From contig NW_003141545.1 in the NCBI RefSeq assembly GCF_000003605.2, positions 1 to 28,574 on the forward strand: 28,574 nucleotides of DNA. Reading direction: 5' to 3'. Positions 1 through 11,529 of this stretch are shown here, in pieces. Origin of the DNA: Saccoglossus kowalevskii. Taxonomy: Eukaryota > Hemichordata > Enteropneusta > Harrimaniidae. Every line of letters begins with the position of its first letter. The first letter of the stretch is position 1. The notes beneath the pieces were generated by a model. That model ran no database searches. It had not been told where the DNA came from and saw only the letters and a list, made by a program, of their open reading frames with translations. Made by a program: the position numbers and the translations under genes.

Positions 1-8
1 TGGAATGA

Positions 9-26
9 TGCAATGCATGCATTGCA
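9..26. repeat. 18-bp perfect palindrome in the first monomer
   Basis: TGCAATGCATGCATTGCA is a perfect inverted repeat with no spacer. It arises from a G at position 19 where the equivalent unit at 22481 has A (CATAC), combined with the ATTGCA ending. I saw it only once in the window. Confidence 0.85.
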
Positions 27-47
27 ATGCTAGTAAACGGAATGATG

Positions 48-61
48 CAATGTATACATTG
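48..61. repeat. 14-bp perfect palindrome before segment copy 1
   Basis: CAATGTATACATTG is its own reverse complement and ends 7 bp before the 46-bp segment. The surrounding 18 bp pair as a palindrome except at one position pair. Ordinary TGTATAC units continue into ATGG rather than ATTG and so do not form it. Confidence 0.85.
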
Positions 62-68
62 TAATGCT

Positions 69-114
69 GGAATTTGGAATCGGGAATTTGAGCCATCAGC
101 TTTATTTATTGGAA
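69..114. repeat. 46-bp non-monomer segment, copy 1
   Basis: The array breaks after GTAATGCT and resumes at CATACATGG; the 46 bp between replace 21 bp of the normal unit, a net gain of 25 bp. The segment opens with three heptads (GGAATTT, GGAATCG, GGAATTT), continues through GAGCCATCAGC and ends in TTTATTTATTGGAA. Positions 69-85 (GGAATTTGGAATCGGGA) match the mammalian CENP-B box consensus at 11 of 17 positions, including A10 and CGGG, but lack TTCG. Read on the minus strand, the TTTATTTATT stretch contains AATAAA. Downstream come one GAAATG-type unit, a 28-bp short unit, then a TATGG unit with ACAAGG. This arrangement (haplotype I) is shared only with copy 6. Function unknown. Confidence 0.93.
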
Positions 115-170
115 CATACATGGTAATGCTAGTAAATGAAATGATGCAATGCATACATGGTAATGCTAGT

Positions 171-180
171 AAATAAATGC
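171..180. repeat. Junction of a 28-bp short monomer (after copy 1)
   Basis: AAATAAATGC marks a unit that has lost 9 bp around GGAATGATGC, giving a 28-bp unit. It starts 102 bp after the start of the 46-bp segment. Confidence 0.85.
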
Positions 181-350
181 ATACATGGTAATGCTAGTAT
201 ATGGAATGATGCAATGCATACAAGGTAATGCTAGTAAATGGAATGATGCAATGCATACATGGTAATGCTAGTAAATAGAATGATGCAATGCATACATGGT
301 AATGCTAGTATATGGAATGATGCAATGTATACATGGTAATGCTAGTAAAT

Positions 351-646
351 GGAATGATGCAATGCATACATGGTAATGCTAGTAAATGGAAAGATGCAAT
401 GCATACATGGTAATGCTAGTGAATAGAATGATGCAATGCATACATGGTAATGCTAGTAATTGGAATAATGCAATGCATACATTGTAATGCTAGTAAATGG
501 AATGATGCAATGCATACATGGTAATGCTAGTAAATGGAAAGATGCAATGCATACATGGTAATGCTAGTGAATAGAATGATGCAATGCATACATGGTATTG
601 CTAGTAAATGGAATAATGCAATACATACATTGTAATGCTCGTAAAT
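351..646. repeat. Doublet of a 148-bp four-monomer unit
   Basis: Units start GGAATG (351), GGAAAG (388), AGAATG (425), GGAATA with CATTG (462), then the same series at 499, 536, 573 and 610. The GGAAAG unit is followed by GTGAATAG, which marks the class. The same doublet, with GGAAAG units 148 bp apart, is at 1462/1610, 8528/8676, 12191/12339, 13079/13227, 14484/14632, 15298/15446, 16667/16815 and 25908/26056. Confidence 0.85.
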
Positions 647-1080
647 GGAATAATGCAATGCATACATGGTAATGCTAGTAAATGGAATGATGCAATGCAT
701 ACATGGTAATGCTAGTAAATGGAATGATGCAATGCATACATGGTAGTGCTAGTAAATGGAATGATGCAATGCATACAAGGTAATGCTAGTAAATGGAATG
801 ATGCAATGCATACATGGTAATGCTAGTAAATGGAATGATGCAATGTATACATGGTAATGCTGTTAAAAGGAATGATGCAATGCATACAAGGCAATGTTAG
901 TAAATGGAATGATGCAATGTATACATGGTAATGCTAGTAAATGGAATGACGTAATGCATACATGGTAATGCTAGTAAATGGAATGATGTAAATGCACACA
1001 TGGTAATGCTAGTAAATGGAATAATGCAATGCATACATTGTAATGCTCGTAAATGGAATAATGCAATGCATACATGGTAA

Positions 1081-2208
1081 TGCTAGTAAATGGAATGATG
1101 CAATGCATACATGGTAATGCTAGTAAATGGAATGATGCAATGCATACATGGTAATGCTAGTAAATGGAATGATGCAATGTATACATGGTAATGCTGTTAA
1201 AAGGAATGATGCAATGCATACAAGGCAATGTTAGTAAATGGAATGATGCAATGTATACATGGTAATGCTAGTAAATGGAATGACGTAATGCATACAAGGT
1301 AATGCTAGTAAATGGAATGATGCAATGCATACATGGTAATGCTAGTAAATAGAATGATGCAATGCATACATGGTAATGCTAGTATATTGAATGATGCAAT
1401 GTATACATGGTAATGCTAGTAAATGGAATGATGCAATGCATACATGGTAATGCTAGTAAATGGAAAGATGCAATGCATACATGGTAATGCTAGTGAATAG
1501 AATGATGCAATGCATACATGGTAATGCTAGTAAATGGAATAATGCAATGCATACATTGTAATGCTAGTAAATGGAATGATGCAATGCATACATGGTAATG
1601 CTAGTAAATGGAAAGATGCAATGCATACATGGTAATGCTAGTGAATAGAATGATGCAATGCATACATGGTAATGCTAGTAAATTTAATAATGCAATGCAT
1701 AAATTGTAATGCTCGTAAATGGAATAATGCAATGCATACATGGTAATGCTAGTAAATGGAATGATGCAATGCATACATGGTAATGCTAGTAAATGGAATG
1801 ATGCAATGCATACATGGTATTCTAGTAAATGGAATAATGCAATGCATACATTGTAATGCTCGTAAATGGAATAATGCAATGCATACATGGTAATGCTAGT
1901 AAATGGAATGATGCAATGCATACATGGTAATGCTAGTAAATGGAATGATGCAATGCATACATGGTAGTGCTAGTAAATGGAATGATGCAATGCATACAAG
2001 GTAATGCTAGTAAATGGGATGATGCAATGCATACATGGTAATGCTAGTAAATGGAATGATGCAATGTATACATGGTAATGCTGTTAAAAGGAATGATGCA
2101 ATGCATACAAGGCAATGTTAGTAAATGGAATGATGCAATGTATACATGGTAATGCTAGTAAATGGAATGACGTAATGCATACATGGTAATGCTAGTAAAT
2201 GGAATGAT
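1081..2208. repeat. 24-monomer block, copy A1
   Basis: Bounded by two GTTAAAAGG-type units at 1195 and 2082, 887 bp apart (24 x 37 minus 1). It matches 12698-13825 at a constant offset of 11617 bp with very few differences. It includes a shared 1-bp deletion (GGTATTCTAG for GGTATTGCTAG) at 1821/1822. It starts to differ from A2 near 2209, where this copy reads GATGTAATGCACAC. Boundaries approximate. Confidence 0.85.
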
Positions 2209-2880
2209 GTAATGCACACATGGTAATGCTAGTAAATAGAATGATGCAATGCACACATGGGAATACTAGTAAACAGAATGATGCAATGCATACAAGGCAA
2301 TGCTAGTAAATGGAATGATGCAATGTATACATAGTATTGCTAGTAAATGGAATGATGCAATGCATACAAGTTAATGCTAGTAAATGGAATGATGCAATGC
2401 ATGCATGGTAATGCTAGTAAATGGAATGATGCAATGTATACATGGTAATGCTAGTAAATGGAATGATGCAATGCATATATGGTAATGCTAGTAAATGGAA
2501 TGATGCAATGCATACATGGTAATGCTAGTAAATAGAATGATGCAATGCATACAAGGTAATGCTTGTAAATGGAATGATGCAATGCATACATGGTAATGCT
2601 AGTAAATGGAATGATGCAATGTATACAAGGTAATGCTAGTAAATAGAATGATGCAATGCATGCAGGGTAATGCTATTAAACGGAATGATGCAATGCATAC
2701 AAGGTAATGCTATTAAACGGAATGATGCAATGCATACAAGGTAATGCTAGTAAATAGAATGATGCAATGCACACATGGTAATGCTAGTAAATAGAATGAT
2801 GCAATGCATACATGGAAATGCTAGTAAATGGAATGATGCAATGCATACATGGTAATGCTAGTAAATAGAATGATGCAATG
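2030..2880. repeat. Segmental block B, copy 1
   Basis: Contains the diagnostic series CACACATGGGAATACTAG, GTAAACAG, ATAGTATTG and, towards its end, GCATGCAGGG followed by two GCTATTAAACGG units. It matches about 7432-8282 at an offset of 5402 bp (146 monomers) and, over its first half, about 4842-5260 at an offset of 2812 bp (76 monomers). It diverges near 2883. Confidence 0.82.
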
Positions 2881-4684
2881 CATGAATGGTAATGCTATTA
2901 AACGGAATGATGCAATGCATACAAGGTAATGCTAGTAAATAGAATGATGCAATGCACACATGGTAATGCTAGTAAATAGAATGATGCAATGCATACATGG
3001 CAATGCTAGTAAATGGAATGATGCAATGCATACATGGTAATGCTAGTAAATGGAATGATGGAATGCATACATGGTAATGCTAGTAAATAGAAAGATGCAA
3101 TGCACACATGGTAATGCTAGTAAATAGAATGATGCAATGCATACATGGTAATGCTAGTAAATGGAAAGATGCAATGCATACATGGTAATGCTAGTGAATA
3201 GAATGATGCAATGCATACATGGTAATGCTAGTAAATGGAATAATGCAATGCATACATTGTAATGCTCGTAAATGGAATAATGCAATGCATACATGGTAAT
3301 GCTAGTAAATGGAATGATGCAATGCATACATGGTAATGCTAGTAAATGGAATGATGCAATGCATACATGGTATTGCTAGTAAATGGAATAATGCAATGCA
3401 TACATTGTAATGCTCGTAAATGGAATAATGCAATGCATACATGGTAATGCTAGTAAATGGAATGATGCAATGCATACATGGTAATGCTAGTAAATGGAAT
3501 GATGCAATGCATACATGGTAGTGCTAGTAAATGGAATGATGCAATGCATACAAGGTAATGCTAGTAAATGGAATGATGCAATGGATACATGGTAGCGCTA
3601 GTAAATGGAATGATGCAATGTATACATGGTAATGCTGTTAAAAGGAATGATGCAATGCATACAAGGCAATGTTAGTAAATGGAATGATGCAATGTATACA
3701 TGGTAATGCTAGTAAATGGAATGATGCAATGCATACAAGGTAATGCTAGTAAATGGAATGGTGCAATGCATACATGGTAATGCTAGTAAATAGAATGATG
3801 CAATGCATACATGGTAATGCTAGTAAATGGAATGATGCAATGCATACAAGGTAATGCTTGTAAATGGAATGATGCAATGCATACAAGGTAATGCTAGTAA
3901 ATGGAATGATGCAATGCATACATGGTAATGCTTGTAAATGGAATGATGCAATGCATACATGGTAATGCTAGTAAATGGAATGATGCAATGCATACATGGT
4001 AATGCTTGTAAATGGAATGATGCAATGCATACATGGTAATGCTAGTAAATGGAATGATGCAATGCATACATGTTAATGCTTGTAAATGGAATGATGCAAT
4101 GCATACATGGTAATGCTTGTAAATGGAATGATGCAATGCATACATGGTAATGCTAGTAAATGGAATGATGCAATGCATACATGTTAATGCTTGTAAATGG
4201 AATGATGCAATGCATACATGGTAATGCTAGTAAATGGAATGATGCAATGCATACATGGTAATGCTAGTAAATAGAATGATGCAATGCATACATGGTAATG
4301 CTAGTAAATGGAATGATGCAATGCATGCGTGGTAATGCTAGTAAATGGAATGACGTAATGTATACAAGGTAATGCTAGTAAATGGAATGAAGCAATGCAT
4401 ACATGGTAATGCTAGTAAATAGAATGATGCAATGCACACATGGTAATACTAGTAAATAGAATGATGCAATGCATACAAGGTAATGCTAGTAAATGGAATG
4501 ATGTAATGCTCACATGGAAATGCTAGTAAATGGAATGATGCAATGCATACATGGTAATGCTACTAAATGGAATGATATAATGCACACATGGTAATGCTAC
4601 TAAATGGAATGATGCAATGCACACATGGTAATGCTAGTTAGTGGAATGATGCAATGCATACATGGTAATGCTAGTAAATGCAAA

Positions 4685-5308
4685 GATGCAATGCACACAT
4701 GGTAATACTAGTAAATAGAATGATGCAATGCATACAAGGTAATGCTAGTAAATGGAATGATGCAATGTATACATGGTAATGCTAGTAAATGGAATGATGC
4801 AATGCATACAAAGTAATGCTAGTAAATGGAATGATGCAATGCATACATGGTAATGCTAGTAAATGGAATGATGCAATGTATACATGGTAATGCTAGTAAA
4901 AGGAATGATGCAATGCATACAAGGCAATGTTAGTAAATGGAATGATGCAATGTATACATGGTAATGCTAGTAAATGGAATGACGTAATGCATACATGGTA
5001 ATGCTAGTAAATGGAATGATGTAATGCACACATGGTAATGCTAGTAAATAGAATGATGCAATGCACACATGGGAATACTAGTAAACAGAATGATGCAATG
5101 CATACAAGGCAATGCTAGTAAATGGAATGATGCAATGTATACATAGTATTGCTAGTAAATGGAATGATGCAATGCATACAAGTTAATGCTAGTAAATGGA
5201 ATGATGCAATGCATGCATGGTAATGCTAGTAAATGGAATGATGCAATGTATACATGGTAATGCTAGTAAATGGAATGATGCAATGCATACATGGTAATGC
5301 TAGTAAAT
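4685..5308. repeat. Segmental block B, copy 2
   Basis: Matches 7275-7898 at an offset of exactly 2590 bp (70 monomers), including the rare ATACAAAGTAATG unit at about 4806 and GTAAAAGG at about 4897. A further partial copy of the CACACATGGGAATACTAG to ATAGTATTG series follows at once (5309-5410). Confidence 0.85.
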
Positions 5309-7274
5309 AGAATGATGCAATGCACACATGGGAATACTAGTAAACAGAATGATGCAATGCATACAAGGCAATGCTAGTAAATGGAATGATGCAATGTATA
5401 CATAGTATTGCTAGTAAATGGAATGATGCAATGCATACAAGGTAATGCTAGTAAATAGAATGATGCAATGCACACATGGTAATGCTAGAAAATAGAATGA
5501 TGCAATGCATGCATGGCAATGCTAGTAAATGGAATGATGCAATGCATACATGGTAATGCTAGTAAATGGAATGATGCTATGCATACATGGTAATGCTAGT
5601 AAATGGAATGATGCAATGTATACATGGTAATGCTAGTAAATGGAATGATGCAATGCATACATGGTAATGCTAGTAAATGGAATGATGCAATGCATACATG
5701 GTAATGCTAGTAAATAGAATGATGCAATGCATACAAGGTAATGCTAGTAAATGGAATGATGCAATGCATACATGGTAATGCTAGTAAATGGAATGATGCA
5801 ATGTATACAAGGTAATGCTAGTAAATAGAATGATGCAATGCATACATGGTAATGCTATTAAACAGAATGATGCAATGCATACAAGGTTATGCTAGGAAAT
5901 AGAATGATGCAATGCACACATGGTAATGCTAGTAAATAGAATGATGCAATGCATACAAGGTAATGCTAGTAAATAGAATGATGCAATGCACACATGGTAA
6001 TGCTAGTAAATAGAATGATGCAATGCATACATGGCAATGCTAGTAAATGGAATGATGCAATGCATACATGGTAATGCTAGTAAATAGAATGATGCAATGC
6101 ATACATGGTAATGCCATTAAACAGAATGATGCAATGCATACAAGGTAATGCTAGTAAATAGAATGATGTAATGCACACATGGTAATGCTAGTAAATAGAA
6201 TGATACAATGCATACATGGCAATGCTAGTAAATGGAATGATGCAATACATACATGGTAATGCTAGTAAATGGAATAATGCAATGCATACATTGTAATGCT
6301 AGTAAATGGAATGATGCAATGCATACATGGTAATGCTAGTAAATGGAAAGATGCAATGCATGCATGGTAATGCTATTAAACGGAATGATGCAATGCATAC
6401 AAGGTAATGCTAGTGAATAGAATGATGCAATGCATACATGGTAATGCTAGTAAATGGAATAATGCAATGCATACATTGTAATGCTAGTAAATGGAATAAT
6501 GCAATGCATACATGGTAATGCTAGTAAATGGAATGATGCAATGCATACATGGTAATGCTAGTAAATAGAAAGATGCAATGCATACATGGTAATGCTAGTG
6601 AATAGAATGATGCAATGTATACATGGTAATGCTAGTGAATAGAATGATGCAATGCATACATGGTAATGCTAGTAAATGGAATAATGCAATGCATACATTG
6701 TAATGCTAGTAAATGAAATGATGCAATGCATACATGGTAATGCTAGTAAATAGAATGATGCAATGCATACATGGTAATGCTAGTAAATGGAATGATGTAA
6801 TGCTCACATGGAAATGCTAGTAAATGGAATGATGCAATGCATACATGTTAATGCTAGTGAATGGAATGATGCAATGCATACATGGTAATGTTACTAAATG
6901 GAATGATGCAATGCACACATGGTAATGCTAGTTATTGGAATGATGCAATGCATACATGGTAATGCTAGTGAATGCAAAGATGCAATGCACACATGGTAAT
7001 GCTAGTAAATGGAATGATGCAATACATACAAGGAAAAGCTAGTAAATGGACTGATGCAATGCATACATGGTAATGCTTGTAAATGGAATGAGGTAACGCA
7101 TACAAGGTAATGCTAGTAAATGGAATGATGCAATGCATACATGGTAATGCTAGTAAATGGAATGATGCAATGCATACATGGTGATGCTTGTAAATGGAAT
7201 GACGTAATGCATACAAGGTAATGCTAGTAAATGGAATGATGCAATGCATACATGGTAATGCTAGTAAATAGAAT

Positions 7275-8282
7275 GATGCAATGCACACATGGTAATACTA
7301 GTAAATAGAATGATGCAATGCATACAAGGTAATGCTAGTAAATGGAATGATGCAATGTATACATGGTAATGCTAGTAAATGGAATGATGCAATGCATACA
7401 AAGTAATGCTAGTAAATGGAATGATGCAATGCATACATGGTAATGCTAGTAAATGGAATGATGCAATGTATACATGGTAATGCTAGTAAAAGGAATGATG
7501 CAATGCATACAAGGCAATGTTAGTAAATGGAATGATGCAATGTATACATGGTAATGCTAGTAAATGGAATGACGTAATGCATACATGGTAATGCTAGTAA
7601 ATGGAATGATGTAATGCACACATGGTAATGCTAGTAAATAGAATGATGCAATGCACACATGGGAATACTAGTAAACAGAATGATGCAATGCATACAAGGC
7701 AATGCTAGTAAATGGAATGATGCAATGTATACATAGTATTGCTAGTAAATGGAATGATGCAATGCATACAAGTTAATGCTAGTAAATGGAATGATGCAAT
7801 GCATGCATGGTAATGCTAGTAAATGGAATGATGCAATGTATACATGGTAATGCTAGTAAATGGAATGATGCAATGCATACATGGTAATGCTAGTAAATGG
7901 AATGATGCAATGCATACATGGTAATGCTAGTAAATAGAATGATGCAATGCATACAAGGTAATGCTAGTAAATGGAATGATGCAATGCATACATGGTAATG
8001 CTAGTAAATGGAATGATGCAATGTATACAAGGTAATGCTAGTAAATAGATTGATGCAATGCATGCAGGGTAATGCTATTAAACGGAATGATGCAATGCAT
8101 ACAAGGTAATGCTATTAAACGGAATGATGCAATGCATACAAGGTAATGCTAGTAAATAGAATGATGCAATGCACACATGGTAATGCTAGTAAATAGAATG
8201 ATGCAATGCATACATGGCAATGCTAGTAAATGGAATGATGCAATGCATACATGGTAATGTTAGTAAATAGAATGATGCAATG
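7275..8282. repeat. Segmental block B, copy 3
   Basis: The left part matches copy 2 (offset 2590) and the right part matches copy 1 (offset 5402), so this is the longest version. It has a private change near 8049, GATTGATG for GAATGATG. Confidence 0.83.
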
Positions 8283-9200
8283 CATACATGGTAATGCTAG
8301 TAAATAGAATGATGCAATGCATACATGGTAATGCTAGTATATGGAATGATGCAATGTATACATGGTAATGCTAGTAAATGGAATGATGCAATGCATACAT
8401 GGTAATGCTAGTAAATAGAATGATGCAATGCATACATGGTAATGCTAGTATATGGAATGATGCAATGTATACATGGTAATGCTAGTAAATGGAATGATGC
8501 AATGCATACACGGTAATGCTAGTAAATGGAAAGATGCAATGCATACATGGTAATGCTAGTGAATAGAATGATGCAATGCATACATGGTAATGCTAGTAAA
8601 TGGAATAATGCAATGCATACATTGTAATGCTAGTAAATGGAATGATGCAATGCATACATGGTAATGCTAGTAAATGGAAAGATGCAATGCATACATGGTA
8701 ATGCTAGTGAATAGAATGATGCAATGCATACATGGTAATGCTAGTAAATGGAATAATGCAATGCATACATTGTAATGCTTGTAAATGGAATAATGCAATG
8801 CATACATGGTAATGCTAGTAAATGGAATGATGCAATGCATACATGGTAATGCTAGTAAATGGAATGATGCAATGCATACATGGTATTGCTAGTAAATGGA
8901 ATAATGCAATGCATACATTGTAATGCTCGTAAATGGAATAATGCAATGCATACATGGTAATGCTAGTAAATGGAATGATGCAATGCATACATGGTAATGC
9001 TAGTAAATGGAATGATGCAATGCATACATGGTAGTGCTAGTAAATGGAATGATGCAATGCATACAAGGTAATGCTAGTAAATGGAATGATGCAATGGATA
9101 CATGGTAGTGCTAGTAAATGGAATGATGCAATGCATACAAGGTAATGCTAGTAAATGGGATGATGCAATGCATACATGGTAATGCTAGTAAATGGAATGA

Positions 9201-10060
9201 TGCAATGTATACATGGTAATGCTAGTAAATGGAATGACGTAATGCATACATGGTAATGCTAGTAAATGGAAAGATGTAATGCACACATGGTGATGCTAGT
9301 AAATAGAATGATGCAATGCACACATGGGAATACTAGTAAACAGAATGATGCAATGCATACAAGGCAATGCTAGTAAATAGAATGATGCAATGCATACATG
9401 GTAATGCTATTAAACAGAATGATGCAATGCATACAAGGTTATGCTAGGAAATAGAATGATGCAATGCACACATGGTAATGCTAGTAAATAGAATGATGCA
9501 ATGCATACAAGGTAATGCTAGTAAATAGAATGATGCAATGCACACATGGTAATGCTAGTAAATAGAATGATGCAATGCATACATGGCAATGCTAGTAAAT
9601 AGAATGATGCAATGCACACGTGGTAATGCTAGTAAATAGAATGATGCAATGCATTCATGGCAATGCTAGTAAATGGAATGATGCAATGCATACATGGTAA
9701 TGCTAGTAAATAGAATGATGCAATGCATACATGGTAATGCCATTAAACAGAATGATGCAATGCATACAAGGTAATGCTAGTAAATAGAATGATGTAATGC
9801 ACACATGGTAATGCTAGTAAATAGAATGATACAATGCATACATGGCAATGCTAGTAAATGGAATGATGCAATGCATACATGGTAATGCTACTAAATGGAA
9901 TAATGCAATGCATACATTGTAATGCTAGTAAATGGAATGATGCAATGCATACATGGTAATGCTAGTAAATGGAAAGATGCAATGCATGCATGGTAATGCT
10001 ATTAAACGGAATGATGCAATGCATACAAGGTAATGCTAGTGAATAGAATGATGCAATGCA
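9201..10060. repeat. Long-range block C, copy 1
   Basis: Matches 26581-27440 at an offset of 17380 bp. Markers are GGAAAGATGTAATGCACAC, GGTGATGCTAG, GGTTATGCTAGG and GCCATTAAACAG. Upstream of 9201 the offset shifts by 74 bp because the later copy has two extra units (GTTAAAAGG and the unit following it). It overlaps the left copy of the 999-bp duplication. Confidence 0.82.
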
Positions 10061-10516
10061 TACATGGTAATGCTAGTAAATGGAATAATGCAATGCATAC
10101 ATTGTAATGCTAGTAAATGGAATAATGCAATGCATACATGGTAATGCTAGTAAATGGAATGATGCAATGCATACATGGTAATGCTAGTAAATAGAAAGAT
10201 GCAATGCATACATGGTAATGCTAGTGAATAGAATGATGCAATGTATACATGGTAATGCTAGTGAATAGAATGATGCAATGCATACATGGTAATGCTAGTA
10301 AATGGAATAATGCAATGCATACATTGTAATGCTAGTAAATGAAATGATGCAATGCATACATGGTAATGCTAGTAAATAGAATGATGCAATGCATACATGG
10401 TAATGCTAGTAAATGGAATGATGCAATGTATACATGGTAATGCTGTTAAAAGGAATGATGCAATGCATACAAGACAATGTTAGTAAATGGAATGATGCAA
10501 TGTATACATGGTAATG
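9518..10516. repeat. 999-bp tandem duplication, left copy
   Basis: Twenty-seven monomers repeat directly at an offset of 999 bp. Diagnostic units include GCCATTAAACAG, GATACAATG, GTTAAAAGG and GCATGCATGGTAATGCTATT. Private differences from the right copy include CACACGTGG near 9620, GCATTCATGG near 9655, GCTACTAAATGG near 9890 and AAGACAATG near 10473. Similarity runs on to about 10530, as expected of a head-to-tail duplication. Confidence 0.88.
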
Positions 10517-11529
10517 CTAGTAAATGGAATGATGCAATGCACACATGGTAATGCTAGTAAATAGAATGATGCAATGCATACATGGCAATGCTAGTAAATA
10601 GAATGATGCAATGCACACATGGTAATGCTAGTAAATAGAATGATGCAATGCATACATGGCAATGCTAGTCAATGGAATGATGCAATGCATACATGGTAAT
10701 GCTAGTAAATAGAATGATGCAATGCATACATGGTAATGCCATTAAACAGAATGATGCAATGCATACAAGGTAATGCTAGTAAATAGAATGATGTAATGCA
10801 CACATGGTAATGCTAGTAAATAGAATGATACAATGCATACATGGCAATGCTAGTAAATGGAATGATGCAATGCATACATGGTAATGCTAGTAAATGGAAT
10901 AATGCAATGCATACATTGTAATGCTAGTAAATGGAATGATGCAATGCATACATGGTAATGCTAGTAAATGGAAAGATGCAATGCATGCATGGTAATGCTA
11001 TTAAACGGAATGATGCAATGCATACAAGGTAATGCTAGTGAATAGAATGATGCAATGCATACATGGTAATGCTAGTAAATGGAATAATGCAATGCATACA
11101 TTGTAATGCTAGTAAATGGAATAATGCAATGCATACATGGTAATGCTAGTAAATGGAATGATGCAATGCATACATGGTAATGCTAGTAAATAGAAAGATG
11201 CAATGCATACATGGTAATGCTAGTGAATAGAATGATGCAATGTATACATGGTAATGCTAGTGAATAGAATGATGCAATGCATACATGGTAATGCTAGTAA
11301 ATGGAATAATGCAATGCATACATTGTAATGCTAGTAAATGAAATGATGCAATGCATACATGGTAATGCTAGTAAATAGAATGATGCAATGCATACATGGT
11401 AATGCTAGTAAATGGAATGATGCAATGTATACATGGTAATGCTGTTAAAAGGAATGATGCAATGCATACAAGGCAATGTTAGTAAATGGAATGATGCAAT
11501 GTATACATGGTAATGCTAGTAAATGGAAT
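10517..11529. repeat. 999-bp tandem duplication, right copy
   Basis: Matches 9518-10530 with a handful of substitutions and no indel seen. It diverges at about 11530, where this side has GACGTAATG. Confidence 0.88.

Noticed and set aside
69-114. The 46-bp segment as a transposon or its relic
   Set aside because: It has no terminal inverted repeats, no target-site duplication and no coding potential, and it replaces rather than splits the monomer. Its position is identical in all copies.
1601-1921. Minus-strand open frame of 106 codons with Cys/His-rich repeats; also 3894-4178, 6965-7288, 13218-13538 and 16695-16979
   Set aside because: Because 37 is not a multiple of 3, three monomers give a 37-codon cycle, and in the consensus each minus-strand frame meets just one stop per 111 bp, the TAG in CTAGTA. 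Frames stay open only where that word is CTCGTA or CTTGTA in the right unit or where small indels shift the frame. There is no codon bias, no promoter and no conserved protein, so these are by-products of the repeat.
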